A model generated the notes under the pieces. That model saw only the letters and a list, made by a program, of their open reading frames with translations, had not been told where the DNA came from and made no database searches. DNA of 64,000 bases from Actinia tenebrosa (Eukaryota; Cnidaria; Anthozoa; Actiniaria; Actiniidae): NCBI RefSeq assembly GCF_009602425.1, contig NW_022261427.1:221339-285338 (forward strand). The letters are read 5' to 3'. Of the stretch, positions 1 to 11,920 are shown in pieces; the first letter of the stretch is position 1; each line of letters opens with the position of its first letter. The position numbers and the translations under genes were made by a program.

Positions 1-3000
1 GGATCATCACGCATTGACTGAGTGGTCACTGGACTTGTTTCTGTAAGGCCATAGCAAATCTAAATGACAAATAACAGCAGGAAATGTTATGCAATAGCTA
101 TGAATAATATGCATTAGTCAAATCCAACTAGCAGCCTATCTTCAATGCTGCATTCTTATTGGATGAGCTACTACTAGGCTATAAGTTATATCCTACAAGC
201 ATAGAAAAACAAAAATTTAACTTTAGTTCAAAACTTTAATTCTTTGCATCTATATATTTGACCAACTAGTTGGATTTGACTCAAACAATTAGTCCTCTCG
301 TCCTCATGGCCTACAAGTCAATAGCCCATTCGGGCTCAAAGACTCATTGATAAATAGTGCCTTAGTTTGTAATGTTCTCAACTCCTAGAAATTCTACTTT
401 AACATACTTACTGTTACTTCTGGCATATGGAGCACATCAATAATTCTTTTCATCACTTCTATAGGACAAGTCGAGCCAGCCATGATTCCTTGTCATAAAG
501 AAAGCACAAACTCCATCAAATGAGGGCAATTCAGATGTGCAGGTTTTCAAATTATCAACACAAAAAATGTAATTTTTGCACAGAAAAATTGAAAAAAGAA
601 CTCAACTAGATTCATTTTCTTAAAACTAAAAGCGCATTTTTGGCCTAACCTACCTGTGTTCAAACTTGAAACATCAAAAGATGCAAAGTTAGGATGATTG
701 AGTACATCAATGAACATAGTTGGTGTGCCATATAGGGATGTACATCTACAGAGAAATAAATATGGAAGACAATTGAATAAATTAATGCTATAATGCGATA
801 CAGGGAGTGGTTTGTGTGTCGACGGGTGAGTCTTTCTAGGCAGAGGCTACTATTAAGTAAACTTTTTTAAAATTGAGTTTATCACTTATCACGACTGTTG
901 GGTAAGTACAGCATTGGTGCAGCTCAAAAAAGCATGTAAAGGTGCCTCTGGTAGCTGCTATACAGTACACAGAGATAAAAGACTTACTTTTCTTGCTGTA
1001 CAGCATTGAGAACTGCTCCTGCATCAAATGCACGTGATGGATAAACTGCTGTTGTGCCATGTGTGATGATTGACATACTAGAAGTACATTGAATACAAAT
1101 AAACTAGTGAAATGGAAGAGAGAAAGAGATGGATGGATGGATGGATCGGTGGGTGGGTGGATGTATGGGTGGGTGGGTGGATGGATGGATGGATGGATGG
1201 ACAGATGGATGGATGGGTGGGTGGGTGAATGGAAGGATGGGTGAGTGGGTGAATGGAAGGATGGATGGATGTATAAAAAATAAACGAAAGAATAAATACA
1301 TTAGCAGCAATAACGAAGAAATAACATACCTGCATACATACACAACAAACAACATACACCAAGTAACATACCTGCATACACGTATATACAACAAACAACA
1401 TACATACAGCAAGTACTATACCTGCCAAGAACCATGCCAAAACAATGGTAAAGAGGAACTGGGATGCAAACCCTGGCATATTNCTGTCACACCAAGAAAT
1501 GAAGAAAATCATAATCTTATATTTTCATGCAAAATACATACTGAAATTGCTGTAAACAGAAGCAAGTGTTACACCCTTGATTAAGGGCCATTATGGATCA
1601 GCAATACTTACATCATAATTCAGGACATTAGATACACATACTGCATTGTTAACGATCCCATGATGTGTAAGTGTGGCTCCTTTTGGGAACCCTGTGGTGC
1701 CCTGAAGCAAAGACAGAGATATTAATATTATTAATTATAAAGGGACCATGGAGCTGGGGGGAGGGGGGGCCTCTAGCTCCCATTTTTTCCCTTTACCCAT
1801 ACCAGTCACTTTTATTTTCAAATCTAACCTCCCCACTTTTTCCCAAACTAGTCTGTTATATTTTCCAATCTTAGGCCCCCCCCAATTTAAAGGGGTGGTC
1901 CACGGCCCTTAAACATCTTTTGCACACTAACTAAACACACATGGAAGCCAATGCTGAACCACAGTAATGTACTGAAATGATACAAACAGGTTATGTACTT
2001 ACAGATGTGAATTGTATATTAATAGGGTCATCACAGTCAAGTTCATCTTGAATATCTTTAAGCTGTTGCCTGTCTGGCGCACTGCCTAATGCCTCAAGAT
2101 CCTTAAATCGTAAAGCCCCACTGAAAGAAAGGCACTGTGTCATGAATATACTAGTCAACAGCTCCCACTTTTCTGGAGCTGATGGGAGGAAAACCAGAGC
2201 AAATGGAGAAAACTCCTCTTGGCAAGATAAATGAAATGGGAATTTAAATGGGAATTATCAGCAGATTCCATAGAGTGGCTCTGGATTCCACTGGATTGCA
2301 CTACAGGCCCATTGCTAGGGGTGGTTCGATGGTTCAAACAAACAGCCCCCCCCCCCTCTTTGTAGAAGTATGAAATAATGTTTAGCGCTATTTAAGTTTT
2401 TCAAGAAATGACATAACTAAGATTGGTAGAAAAACCAACCTCCTCTTTCAAGGTGCTAGCAACGGGCCTGCACTGGATAGAGAGTGAATAAAAGAAACTT
2501 AACACACATGGAGTTCAGTAGAGAACAAAACTGAAGTGATCTCAGGGTTTTACACAGCAGTGCATCCATGCCACAACTTGGAGTGTAAAAAATAAAAAGT
2601 TTGTATTTTGTCTTACCTAAAGTGTTCATTNTTTTTGGAAGCAATGATGACAGTTTTCAAGTCTGGAAGCCTAGTAAGAAAACAATCATTGATTTTTGAT
2701 GTGTGATCTACTAAGAGTTTCTAGCATTTGAATAAAAGTGCCTTAGCAAGCTGAGTAGATCTTCTTTCTGTTCATTAGGACTAAAAGTAATGACTATTCA
2801 ATGGCCAGATAATGACCAACCACAACAGACTGGTCATCATGTGAACAGTCAATGTGCAGGGCTTAAAATAACTGCTGGACATCGGTCAATATCTGGCCAG
2901 AACTGGAACTTGTAAGGTCAAATCTTTGTCTTGCTGGTCATTTTGACCAGTACCATTTAGCCAGAAATGAGGTATGACTAAGCTAAAACTAACATGGCCT

Positions 3001-6000
3001 GTGAGCATGACCAGCAACTGATCTGCCGTCATCTTAAGCCCTGATGTGACTGGCCTAAGAGGACTGGGCTCAGAGGCATTTTGCTGGACAATAGAACTTT
3101 CCCAAATTCGCTTGACTGATCACTAAACAATGGTTTCAAGTCAAGGTTGAACTTGATAAATAAAAGAATCAAAATCAGTCTCGACTTCAAACCATTGTTT
3201 CATGGTCATCCAAGTGAATTAAGATCTATTTTCAATTTTTTTGGCTGGATATTATCCATTGAATTGCTGTTATTTTTTATAAACTTAACTTTTATTCAGC
3301 TCTGTAAATAGTTAGTACAAATATGCACACTCAATCTTACAACGCACATGGCACACTGCAGGTCAGGCAATATGCAACCTAAGCAGTTACCTTGCACTGT
3401 ACAGTTCTCCAGGAGAAGCACTTGGCAACTCATGAGCGATCTGTTTCATCATATGATAGTAATCTTGGGACTTATGCACATCTGACATCACTAGTGCTTT
3501 ACAGCCAACCTGAAAAACATGCATACAAGATGGAAATACAACAATGAAGTCCATACCATATTTCTGTGAAAACCTTAACTAACAAAATTGTTCAAAATAG
3601 TGCATAGTTCTGTAGGTTTACAGTCTAGAGTGCATATCATATATTCATGAAAAAGTTAACTAATAAAATTGTATGAAATAGTGCAAAGTCATGTAGGTCT
3701 ACATTCTACTGAGTTCTACTGAACTTACCACTTTGTGCAATTTCTTATAAAGTTTTTCACTGGGTATGGTATGCACTCTATATAAATCTTCTATCAACTA
3801 GCCCAGTAACACATAATATTACCTTTTTCAAAGCATATTCAATCTCCGATACTTGATATGCTGGGTTCATGTTTACCTGAAATGTGGAAAAAATCAAATA
3901 TATACATTATAAAGCTATTTCAAAAAAAGTTGACATTTGAGAAGATCTTTCATGGGTAACCATTTTAGTTGCAGCAGGATAAGTGTTATGTGATTTAATT
4001 CATTATTACCAGTGTTTACTCTTGCAGCAAAGTTCTGTACTTGTAAGTTGCAGTTCTTTAATTTAAGTCATAGAAGTGTTATACCAGACAGTAGAGCAAT
4101 AGAGTAAATTGCTGATTACTAATGCATTGATGATGTAGCTCTCATGATTCATTCAAAATGTACAACACAAACATAGTATGGGTCTGCCGTACTATAACAC
4201 TGAAATGGTTTCCTATTGTTCTCAAGATTCATTCAAAATGTAGACGGTAGAGCAATAGATTACTAATGTATTGATGATGTAGCTCTCATGATTCATTCAA
4301 AATGTACAACACAAACATAGTATGGGTCTGCTGTACTATAACACTGAAATGGTTTCCTATTGTTCTCAAGATTCATTCAAAATGTAGACGGTAGAGCAAT
4401 AGAGTAACTTGCTGATTACTAATGCATTGATGATGTAGCTCTCATGATTCATTCAAAATGTACAACACAAACATAGTATGGGTCTGCTGTACTATAACAC
4501 TGAAATGGTTTCCTATTGTTCTCAAGATTCATTCAAAATGTAGACGGTAGAGCAATAGAGTAACTTGCTGATTACTAATGCATTGATTATGTAGCTCTCA
4601 TGATTCATTCAAAATGTACAACACAAACATAATATGGGTCTGCTGTACCATAACACTGAAATGGCTTCATATTGTCCTCACGATTCATTCAAAATGTACA
4701 GTATTGTAAAGAGTATGGGGTTCCTGNGCCATAACACTGAAATGGCTTCCTATTGTTCTCATGATTCATTCAAAATGTACAACATATATTAAACATCTAT
4801 AGTATAGGTCTGCTGTACGTGCCATAACACTGAATTGGCTTCCCATTGTTCTTATGTATCATTCAAAATGTACAACATATATTAAACATGTACAGTATGG
4901 GTCTGCTGTGCCATAACACTGAAATGGCTTCCCATTGTTCTCATGTTTCATTCAAAATGTACAGTGTTGTACAGAGTATGCAGCTCCTGTGCAATACAGT
5001 AACACTGAAATGGCTACCCATTGTTCTCACGATTCATTCAAAATTTACAAAATATAAACACTATTGGCTCCTGTGCAATGACAATAAAATGGCTTTCAAG
5101 TCTATTCATACTCTACATTAATAAATTTGTAAAGCACAATCTTAATTAGTGTAAAATAACGTACCATTATAAGTCCAGCTTTGCCAGTAGCAAACTGTGT
5201 TAAGACCCATTCTCTTGTATTGGGACCCCACATCCCAACACGATCCCCTTTCTGTAGCCCCATTGCAAGGAAACTTGCTGCCAACTGATCAACCTGGGAA
5301 ATAACATTGTCAAACACTTATTAATATATAAACATTATTACACCTTATTTCTTGTCCATCCTTCATTTGAAACCTCTGGTCCTCCCACCCCTCTGGGGTA
5401 TATCAGGGGAAATCAAACACTTTCAGGGTTTAAAATAAAGGCTGGACATCGGACAATGTCCAACTGTGACTGGGACTTGTCCAGTCAAATATTTGTTTTG
5501 ACCAATAACGTTTAGCCAGGAATGAGGTAGGACTAAGCTAAGACTAATTAGGCCTGTGATCATGACTGGTGATAGATCAGTCATTATTTTAAGCTTGGAC
5601 TTTGCCTTGGTAAGTGGGGTATGCACTTCTCTTTATTTCTTGGTTTTCACTGCTAGGGAATGAGTTNNNNNNNNNNNNNNNNNNNNNNNNNNNNNNNNNN
5701 NNNNNNNNNNNNNNNNNNNNNNNNNNNNNNNNNNNNNNNNNNNNNNNNNNNNNNNNNNNNNNNNNNNNNNNNNNNNNNNNNNNNNNNNNNNNNNNNNNNN
5801 NNNNNNNNNNNNNNNNNNNNNNNNNNNNNNNNNNNNNNNNNNNNNNNNNNNNNNNNNNNNNNNNNNNNNNNNNNNNNNNNNNNNNNNNNNNNNNNNNNNN
5901 NNNNNNNNNNNNNNNNNNNNNNNNNNNNNNNNNNNNNNNNNNNNNNNNNNNNNNNNNNNNNNNNNNNNNNNNNNNNNNNNNNNNNNNNNNNNNNNNNNNN

Positions 6001-8643
6001 NNNNNNNNNNNNNNNNNNNNNNNNNNNNNNNNNNNNNNNNNNNNNNNNNNNNNNNNNNNNNNNNNNNNNNNNNNNNNNNNNNNNNNNNNNNNNNNNNNNN
6101 NNNNNNNNNNNNNNNNNNNNNNNNNNNNNNNNNNNNNNNNNNNNNNNNNNNNNNNNNNNNNNNNNNNNNNNNNNNNNNNNNNNNNNNNNNNNNNNNNNNN
6201 NNNNNNNNNNNNNNNNNNNNNNNNNNNNNNNNNNNNNNNNNNNNNNNNNNNNNNNNNNNNNNNNNNNNNNNNNNNNNNNNNNNNNNNNNNNNNNNNNNNN
6301 NNNNNNNNNNNNNNNNNNNNNNNNNNNNNNNNNNNNNNNNNNNNNNNNNNNNNNNNNNNNNNNNNNNNNNNNNNNNNNNNNNNNNNNNNNNNNNNNNNNN
6401 NNNNNNNNNNNNNNNNNNNNNNNNNNNNNNNNNNNNNNNNNNNNNNNNNNNNNNNNNNNNNNNNNNNNNNNNNNNNNNNNNNNNNNNNNNNNNNNNNNNN
6501 NGACTTTGCCTTGGTAAGTGGGGTATGCACTTCTCTTTATTTCTTGGTTTTCACTGCTAGGGAATGAGTTGAGAATATTTATTTCTTTGGTACGCACAAC
6601 TTCGCCTTATTAGCTTTCACTGGAGTTGATTGCACACGCCTAAGGAGGTGATGGGGTTAGGGGAGTTACCAGGTGTCTCAAATGACTTGATGATATGCTT
6701 TTGTCCACTCCCCCCTTCGAAATTTACCTCTTCTTTGAATTCTGCAAAAGTTGCTCTATCTCCATCCTCACAAAAGACATAAGCTTCTCGGTCTGGGAAC
6801 TTTTCTGCTACCTTGTCAATCCTTTGGCCTATAGTGTCTCCTATCAGTGGTTTGTTGGTAATTCCATGAGTATAACTCTGGGTTAACTTCTCATTAAGTA
6901 TGGCACTAAAAACATACAATAATATACAAACAATTATGTTTTAAGAGCTAAAATATTACTGTCCATAGACACTCTATTAAGTGGCCAAATTGCAAATTCA
7001 AATTTTTATCTTTACCCTAGCCTGAATCAACCCCTGGACCGTTCAAAGTCAGGGCATGGCTAACTCACAGATCAAACCATAAAACAACCTCTGGGCTGAT
7101 TAAAGTCAAGGCACAGCTAACTCACAGATCAAACCATAAAACAACCTCTGGGCTGATCAAAGTCAGAGCATGGCTAACTCACAGATCAAACCATAAAACA
7201 GCCTCTGGGCTGATCAAAATCAGGGCACAGCTAACTCATAGATCAAACCCTGAAACAATCTCTGGGCTNATCAAAGTCATGGCTAACTCACACATCAATG
7301 AAGAAAACCAGAAAAAACCCTCGAATAAAGGTAGATTTATNNATTAACTCTATTCAGATGTGATTCCAAGTCTGGTAATCAAACCCCTGACTGGCAGAGA
7401 TGTGAGGCAAGTGCACTACTCAATTCCTTTGATAGCCATCTATCAAAAAGTCAACTCCTAATAGACCCCTTGCAGCAAGTCAAAATGGAGCTCAATTTGG
7501 AGCATGTACCAATAGGTTTCCAATATTCTCATGAGATTGAATCCTTGACCGGAAGCGATTTTTGTAATTATTTTGAGTGGAAGTGACTCCGTGTGTAATG
7601 TGATAGGGGGTGTGGGGCAGGGAGTTCAAGGGGCTAGAGAGAGTCGTTTTAGCGAGTGAATGTGATTATGTAAGAGGAAGTTTAAGTGAATTTGTAAGAG
7701 AATAAACGTGAATCAAGGACCAAATCAAGTGACTGTTTTGTGGCAAAATCAACTTTCATACATTCTCATGTTTTGCCCTCCATATTGAGGTGCTTTGACG
7801 TCACATGCAAGGTGTCTACTTAGCAGTCAGTTGACAAAGTTAGGGTTGTCACACTCACTTATACTTCCATTAAGTGATCAACCCCTATTTAGCAACACTT
7901 GCAGCTTTTACATGGGTAGCTGAAGAATAGGAGCTTGAATGTGTAGTTCCAGAAATCATCCATACCCACCCCACAGAGGGATTTGGAATTTCCGAAGAGT
8001 GGGGGGCTCAGAGAAAAAACAAAAATTACAGAGTTTGTATGGAAGAAAATTGGAATTTCTCAGGGGTAAGGGGGTGTCTTAGAAAAATTCCTCCATGAGG
8101 GGGAAGCCCATAGATCCGTTGTAGACCAAGATCAACATAATTGAGGATATCAAAGGGTTTACAGCCATATTAAAATGTAGGAACATTTTGAGATTTTTTT
8201 AATGCATAGTTAATGAATCCCAAGGGGAACCATCTATGAGGCCCTGTTATATTATACACCGTAGGGGGGTCTGAATTAAAAAATCCCAATTTTGTAAACA
8301 AATATACCCCTACATAAATAAACGATAATAATGATAAATAATCCATAATCTTTAAATTTAGTCACCAATGATCCGCATCCCATCTAAAAAGTCATAATAA
8401 TTCATTATCCTTAACCCTTAACCCAGGCTTGCAGGGGCCTCATGTGCGCACACATGTACATTGAGCAACTTCTACAAATAACATCAAAAATATTGTTTGC
8501 TGAAATATTTCAAAGTTTTAAACCTACCTTGTCCTTAATAAACGAGTCTTGATATTACTACAATATTTCTGATTAACCAAACTATTGATTCGAGTCTGGA
8601 AACAAAGCTTTGAAGAGCGAAAAGCTTTGCAAAGCCCCGCCAT
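1..8643 (-). CDS. ACSF2: Acyl-CoA synthetase family member 2 (ACSF2), mitochondrial, 13 exons visible, 3' part off the left edge
   Basis: ATP-dependent ligase that activates medium-chain fatty acids to acyl-CoA in mitochondria (known for the ANL family). Exons in transcript order: 8643-8528, 6905-6728, 5293-5165, 3876-3823, 3509-3391, 2670-2617, 2120-2003, 1701-1612, 1483-1422, 1077-988, 745-654, 488-418, 59-1. All junctions are GT-AG and keep frame, giving about 410 residues. The start at 8643 opens [18 protein letters not shown], a basic, acid-free leader typical of mitochondrial import. The AMP-binding P-loop [12 protein letters not shown] is split between the exons ending at 2003 and starting at 1701; the downstream motif [10 protein letters not shown] is in the last exon. 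[11 protein letters not shown] and [12 protein letters not shown] match ACSF2 rather than other acyl-CoA synthetases. The C-terminal domain lies outside the window. The N at 1483 falls on the first base of an exon. Introns carry several MITEs, a satellite and an 835-base gap. Confidence 0.93.
1129..1270. repeat. GGAT/GGGT tetranucleotide microsatellite in an ACSF2 intron
   Basis: Runs of ATGG and GTGG units. Open frames across it on both strands are repeat artefacts. Confidence 0.95.
2857..3043. mobile_element. MITE family G copy 1 in an ACSF2 intron
   Basis: Ends CAGGGCTTAAAATAACTG and, inverted, CAGGGCTTAAGATGACGG. Shares GGCTGGACATCGG-like, GACTAAGCTAA and GGCCTGTGA stretches with 5424-5597. 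Confidence 0.75.
3104..3221. mobile_element. MITE H in an ACSF2 intron
   Basis: About 118 bp hairpin: AAACAATGGTTTCAAGTC on the left and GACTTCAAACCATTGTTT on the right, with complementarity extending outward to AATTCGCTTGA. Confidence 0.7.
3626..3780. mobile_element. MITE family F copy in an ACSF2 intron
   Basis: 155 bp with exact ends TAGAGTGCAT and ATGCACTCTA and further inner inversion (ACTAATAAAATTG... ACTTTGTGCAATTTC). A related partial segment precedes it at about 3545-3625. Confidence 0.75.
4085..5095. repeat. Satellite-like array in ACSF2 intron 3 with higher-order structure
   Basis: The left part repeats a unit of about 157 bp (starts near 4090, 4247, 4389, 4547), itself two related units of about 79 bp that both contain GATTCATTCAAAATGTA. 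The right part (4620-5095) repeats only the 79-bp-type unit, with AACACTGAAATGGCTTCC and TATTGTTCTCA. The open frame at 4846-5121 is an artefact. Confidence 0.9.
5424..5597. mobile_element. MITE family G copy 2
   Basis: Similar to 2857-3043 in the same orientation, ending just before the 69-bp sequence that flanks the gap. Confidence 0.7.
5598..6570. other. Assembly gap (N at 5667-6501) flanked by an identical 69-bp sequence
   Basis: 5598-5666 and 6502-6570 are identical over 69 bases. 835 N lie between them. Either a tandem or dispersed repeat caused the break, or the same read end was placed twice. Confidence 0.9.
7024..7300. repeat. 57-bp minisatellite, nearly five units, in ACSF2 intron 1
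   Basis: Units begin near 7024, 7081, 7138, 7195 and 7252, each with CTCTGGGCTGATCAAAGTCA and GCTAACTCACAGATCAAACC. Confidence 0.9.
7280..7425 (-). mobile_element. Old SINE copy (tRNA-derived) in ACSF2 intron 1
   Basis: Shares with the SINE at 17245-17562 the order AACCCTCGAA, ACTCTA, a B-box-like AATCAAACCCC and GCAAGTGCACTACTC at the head. Two n inside. Confidence 0.5.
7461..7818. mobile_element. MITE family C, larger copy, in ACSF2 intron 1
   Basis: Left ATAGACCCCTTGCAGCAAGT with GAGCTCAATTTGGAG; right, inverted, TAGACACCTTGCATGTGACG with ACCTCAATATGGAGG. About 220 bases longer than the compact copy at 18479, so the centre may hold an insertion. Confidence 0.7.
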
Positions 8644-8941
8644 TTTGATTCTGGAAGTGAGTTCTTAAAAAGTACTGGTAACGAATTCCTCCGTTAATAC
8701 TTCCGGTTGAATGTTTCGACCGGAACCGGAAGCGAAAAGAAAATGATCAGTTTGACTATAAAAAAAACACGTATCGAAACTAAAACGTAAAACGTTGACA
8801 AATATCCGAATTTCGATCTTCTTCGTGAATGTTGCAAGAGAATCCCTTAAGAAAAAAATTAGTTAAAATTCATCATTTTTTGACACCAAATATTGTAAAA
8901 ATTTTATAAAAAATCTGGTTCAAAAGGGGAGTAGACAAAGA
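8644..8941. promoter_or_regulatory. Divergent intergenic region between ACSF2 and the LAPTM-like gene
   Basis: 298 bases separate the two start codons, which point away from each other. No TATA box is obvious. The ACSF2 start sits in AAAATGGCGGGG, the YY1-type context common at animal housekeeping promoters. A shared bidirectional promoter is inferred from geometry only. Confidence 0.5.
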
Positions 8942-10830
8942 ATGGAAATCAAACGATTCCTTTGCTGTCTTAATGTCAGAGAAGGAAGTATTGTGTGTGG
9001 TATTGGAACTATGGTAAGCCAAAATAATCTTTCTCACAAATATCCTGGATTTTTTTAAATTTTACTGAACAGAATTTTTGAGTATAGGTGATTGGAGTGC
9101 TGAGGTTGTACTTTCTTTGGTTCAACGTAGCATATCTACATCGTCTGACCAAGACACAGATCAAAGACTTGCCTCTTCCTATAGAAAGTAAGATGTGAAA
9201 GAATCCATGAGTGCTATAGTTGTTATTTCTATGTTATTACTTTTATTTCATTCTGTTTAATCGTACACAAATTTTGGAATCAAAATGAAATTGGAATAAT
9301 TTGACAGAATGGGAAAGGGGGAGGGGGGGGGGGAGTTAATTTGTGTGGGCATCCATAAAGTTTACTGACTAGGATTCTGTTTGGGTAAGGTAAAAGGCAA
9401 TCTTTTGGGACCAAACTTAAAACCTTCCATATCCTTTTCATGGTCTTAGTGTTAAATTCATGGTACAGTGGAAGGAAATGTCTTTTGAAAAGTAATTGAA
9501 TTGAAGCTTTGGTTTCTTTCTTACAGCTCTTTCGGTCATCCATAAAGTACAAATATCAATAACAGTTTTCACCCTTATTGTTGCTCTTTTACTTCTGATC
9601 GGAATATGGAAGGTAAGAAATGTTCCCATAAAATCATAACCATTTACTCTGATGAACAACTCAAGGTCCAGAACATCAGTAAAATCAGGTATCTTTTCCA
9701 CTATATAGAATTCATCATGTATCATTTTTATCAAGCAGGGGCAAATCAAGGATTTTGATTAAGGAGTTTCAGAAATCAAATTGCTACCCTTGGCTTCCCT
9801 ACACATGCTACATAGGTCTACATAATCCTATCTCTGGTGTTTGTTATTGTCTTTTAGGGGCTTCAATCAAGATGGTATAGAAAGGGAGTTCATATTTCTT
9901 ATTTTGGGGGTTTGGACAAACCTCTCAACCACCCCTAGAAGGATTATTATCTGTACACCAATGTAGTCCATGCTAGTTTGAGGGACTCATGATTGGTTGC
10001 TTGTGATAATTTATTCACAACTTACTTTTCCTTCATAACAGCACAAAAAAGGGCTTTTAATTCCATGGATTGCCGGGATATGGACTGAGGAACTTCTTGA
10101 CATTGGTACTGTTATCTTTTATATTGCCAAGAAAGTCAAGGTAAATTTTTTAAAGCCTGTAAATTGATCATTACGAAGTGACACTAATAAATACCTTCTG
10201 TTCCATTGTCGACAGATGACTGCTTCAGTTTACATTGGGGACAGCCTATTTCTGCTGCTTAATGTAAGTGCCTCCTTGGCTGACAAATTCACACTAAGAA
10301 TTAATCTAATTGAAACATCTTTTATATGATAGTCTTTATGTAAGCTTTCTTGTTTTAGACCTTGTGTCATACCCTAGAATATCATTTCTTTGTTTCATGG
10401 TTGCAAATGGGAAGACACATAAATATGAATACTGAAATGGGAAAACATTACACCAAAACTTAAGAGTCATATAGTACTTAAAAGTTAGGTGTATATAAGA
10501 TTACAAGATGAATGAAGGAATACCCTTTAATCTCTGTGAGAAAGCTATGCAAACATGCTTATTGATAACTGTTTTTTTTTTTCTTTAGATATATTGTATT
10601 CTCTGTGTTTATTCCTATTTCAAACAACTAAAAAGAGAAGACAAGAAAGATCAGGTGGGTACAAGTGACTTCTTACAATGATCAAAGATGACGAACTTGT
10701 GGTTAGAATTTGAGAATTTTTATTTTACACTACATGTTTATTGATGAGAGTTTTTTTAAATCAACAGAGACCCTTTTACAACTTGGCAGCTATGCCAGAA
10801 GAAAGTGATGAAGAGTTCCTTATTGAATAA
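8942..10830 (+). CDS. Four-span membrane protein, LAPTM-like
   Basis: Seven exons: 8942-9013, 9088-9187, 9527-9612, 10042-10140, 10216-10263, 10589-10654, 10768-10830; all GT-AG and in frame, encoding 177 residues. Four hydrophobic segments are visible at about residues 16-41, 68-86, 91-115 and 122-146. The N terminus RFLCCLNVREGSIVCGIG resembles the CC-x-x-R-x-G start of lysosome-associated LAPTM4/5 and related insect proteins, and the length and span number fit. The tail is acidic and ends DEEFLIE, which satisfies the [DE]xxxL[LI] dileucine sorting signal for endosomes and lysosomes. The PPxY motifs of vertebrate LAPTMs are absent. It is head-to-head with ACSF2 and tail-to-tail with VMA21. 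The gene structure is solid; the family call is moderate. Confidence 0.8.
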
Positions 10831-11920
10831 AACAACAGAAAGCCAAGCCCTGCTGCCGCTTATTAATTTGTCTTCAGACAATATACAGGCTCCTGATACT
10901 AGTTTATCTATGTTTAAAAAAAGCTTTTAACAGAGCTTAGTTTTCAAGTGACGTTAGTCACTGCCAGAATGCAACACGTCCTCTATTTACTAGATGGTAA
11001 AAAGACTTCCAGAAATACAGCCCAATTTTAGTGGATAGGTTTTGCTAGCCATATGCTTTTAAGGAATGAACTAAAATATTAAGAAAAAGAAAAATGTATA
11101 TTTGGCCAGAAAAAGTTTTTATGAAAAATTTGAGTACCATGTATTACGTACATAGTAAAGTTAACTAACCAAAACAAAATGTTCACTAGTATTTGACTAC
11201 TAGTTAACTATTGCCAAGTTCAAGCCTACTGAGAAATATCTTTGAATCATTATTACCATGTCTGTCATCCTATTGTGAATTTTTAATAATCCAAAACTTT
11301 AAACTAAATTTAGGACTTGTTTAAATTGTCATAGATTTAACGTTGTATGTATATTCCTCGTAATAATGTGATAAGTGAAAACCTACAATTTTGATTAAAT
11401 ATTTGAGAATTGTCATTTCAAAATTATTTCTATATTAAAATGATAAATTGGGTCGAAACCATCTTTGTAGAAATGAATGTTTTACGAGTCTATTAGTTTC
11501 ACTACTGCTCCCTTGTTTTCTACGCAGTGCCAAAAAATATCTACCCCCTCCTCCCCCCCCCCCCCACACACAAAAAGGGGACTAAAACCAACCCCCTAAG
11601 AAGTTCCAAGTAAACAAAACTCTAGAATGCATCACCTTAGAACAGGGGTTTAATTAAGGGTTGGAGATCTGAGAATGCTTCATTAAATGTGCAAAATTCT
11701 CCAACTTAAACTACATTGATAGCTTAGTAAGTTATAAAATTTTTACATAGACTCTCAGGTTAGTTAATGACCTCCTTTGATCATTTCAAAACATCAATGA
11801 AACCCCTGTTAGGTGTAGCGTACTGGCATTTCCAATTCACCCATGCGAGAAGGTTGGGTAATGATATTTCTTGCAGCTAAATATTGTTATTTTCATTTTT
11901 ATATAAAAGTGTATGGCATT
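10831..11920. other. Convergent spacer between the LAPTM-like gene and VMA21
   Basis: AT-rich sequence expected to hold the two 3' UTRs. A C/A-rich stretch (poly-C followed by a CA run) lies near 11550-11575. No further coding exon seen. Confidence 0.5.
11394..11399 (+). promoter_or_regulatory. Candidate polyadenylation signal of the LAPTM-like gene
   Basis: ATTAAA, about 560 bases past the stop codon. Weak evidence because the region is AT-rich. Confidence 0.3.

Noticed and set aside
1078-1584. Histidine/proline/serine-rich and glycine/tryptophan/aspartate-rich frames
   Set aside because: Translations of the GGAT microsatellite; the true exon in this interval is 1483-1422 of ACSF2.
5589-6597. 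Open frames of about 300 residues on both strands
   Set aside because: They run through the N gap and consist almost entirely of unknown residues.
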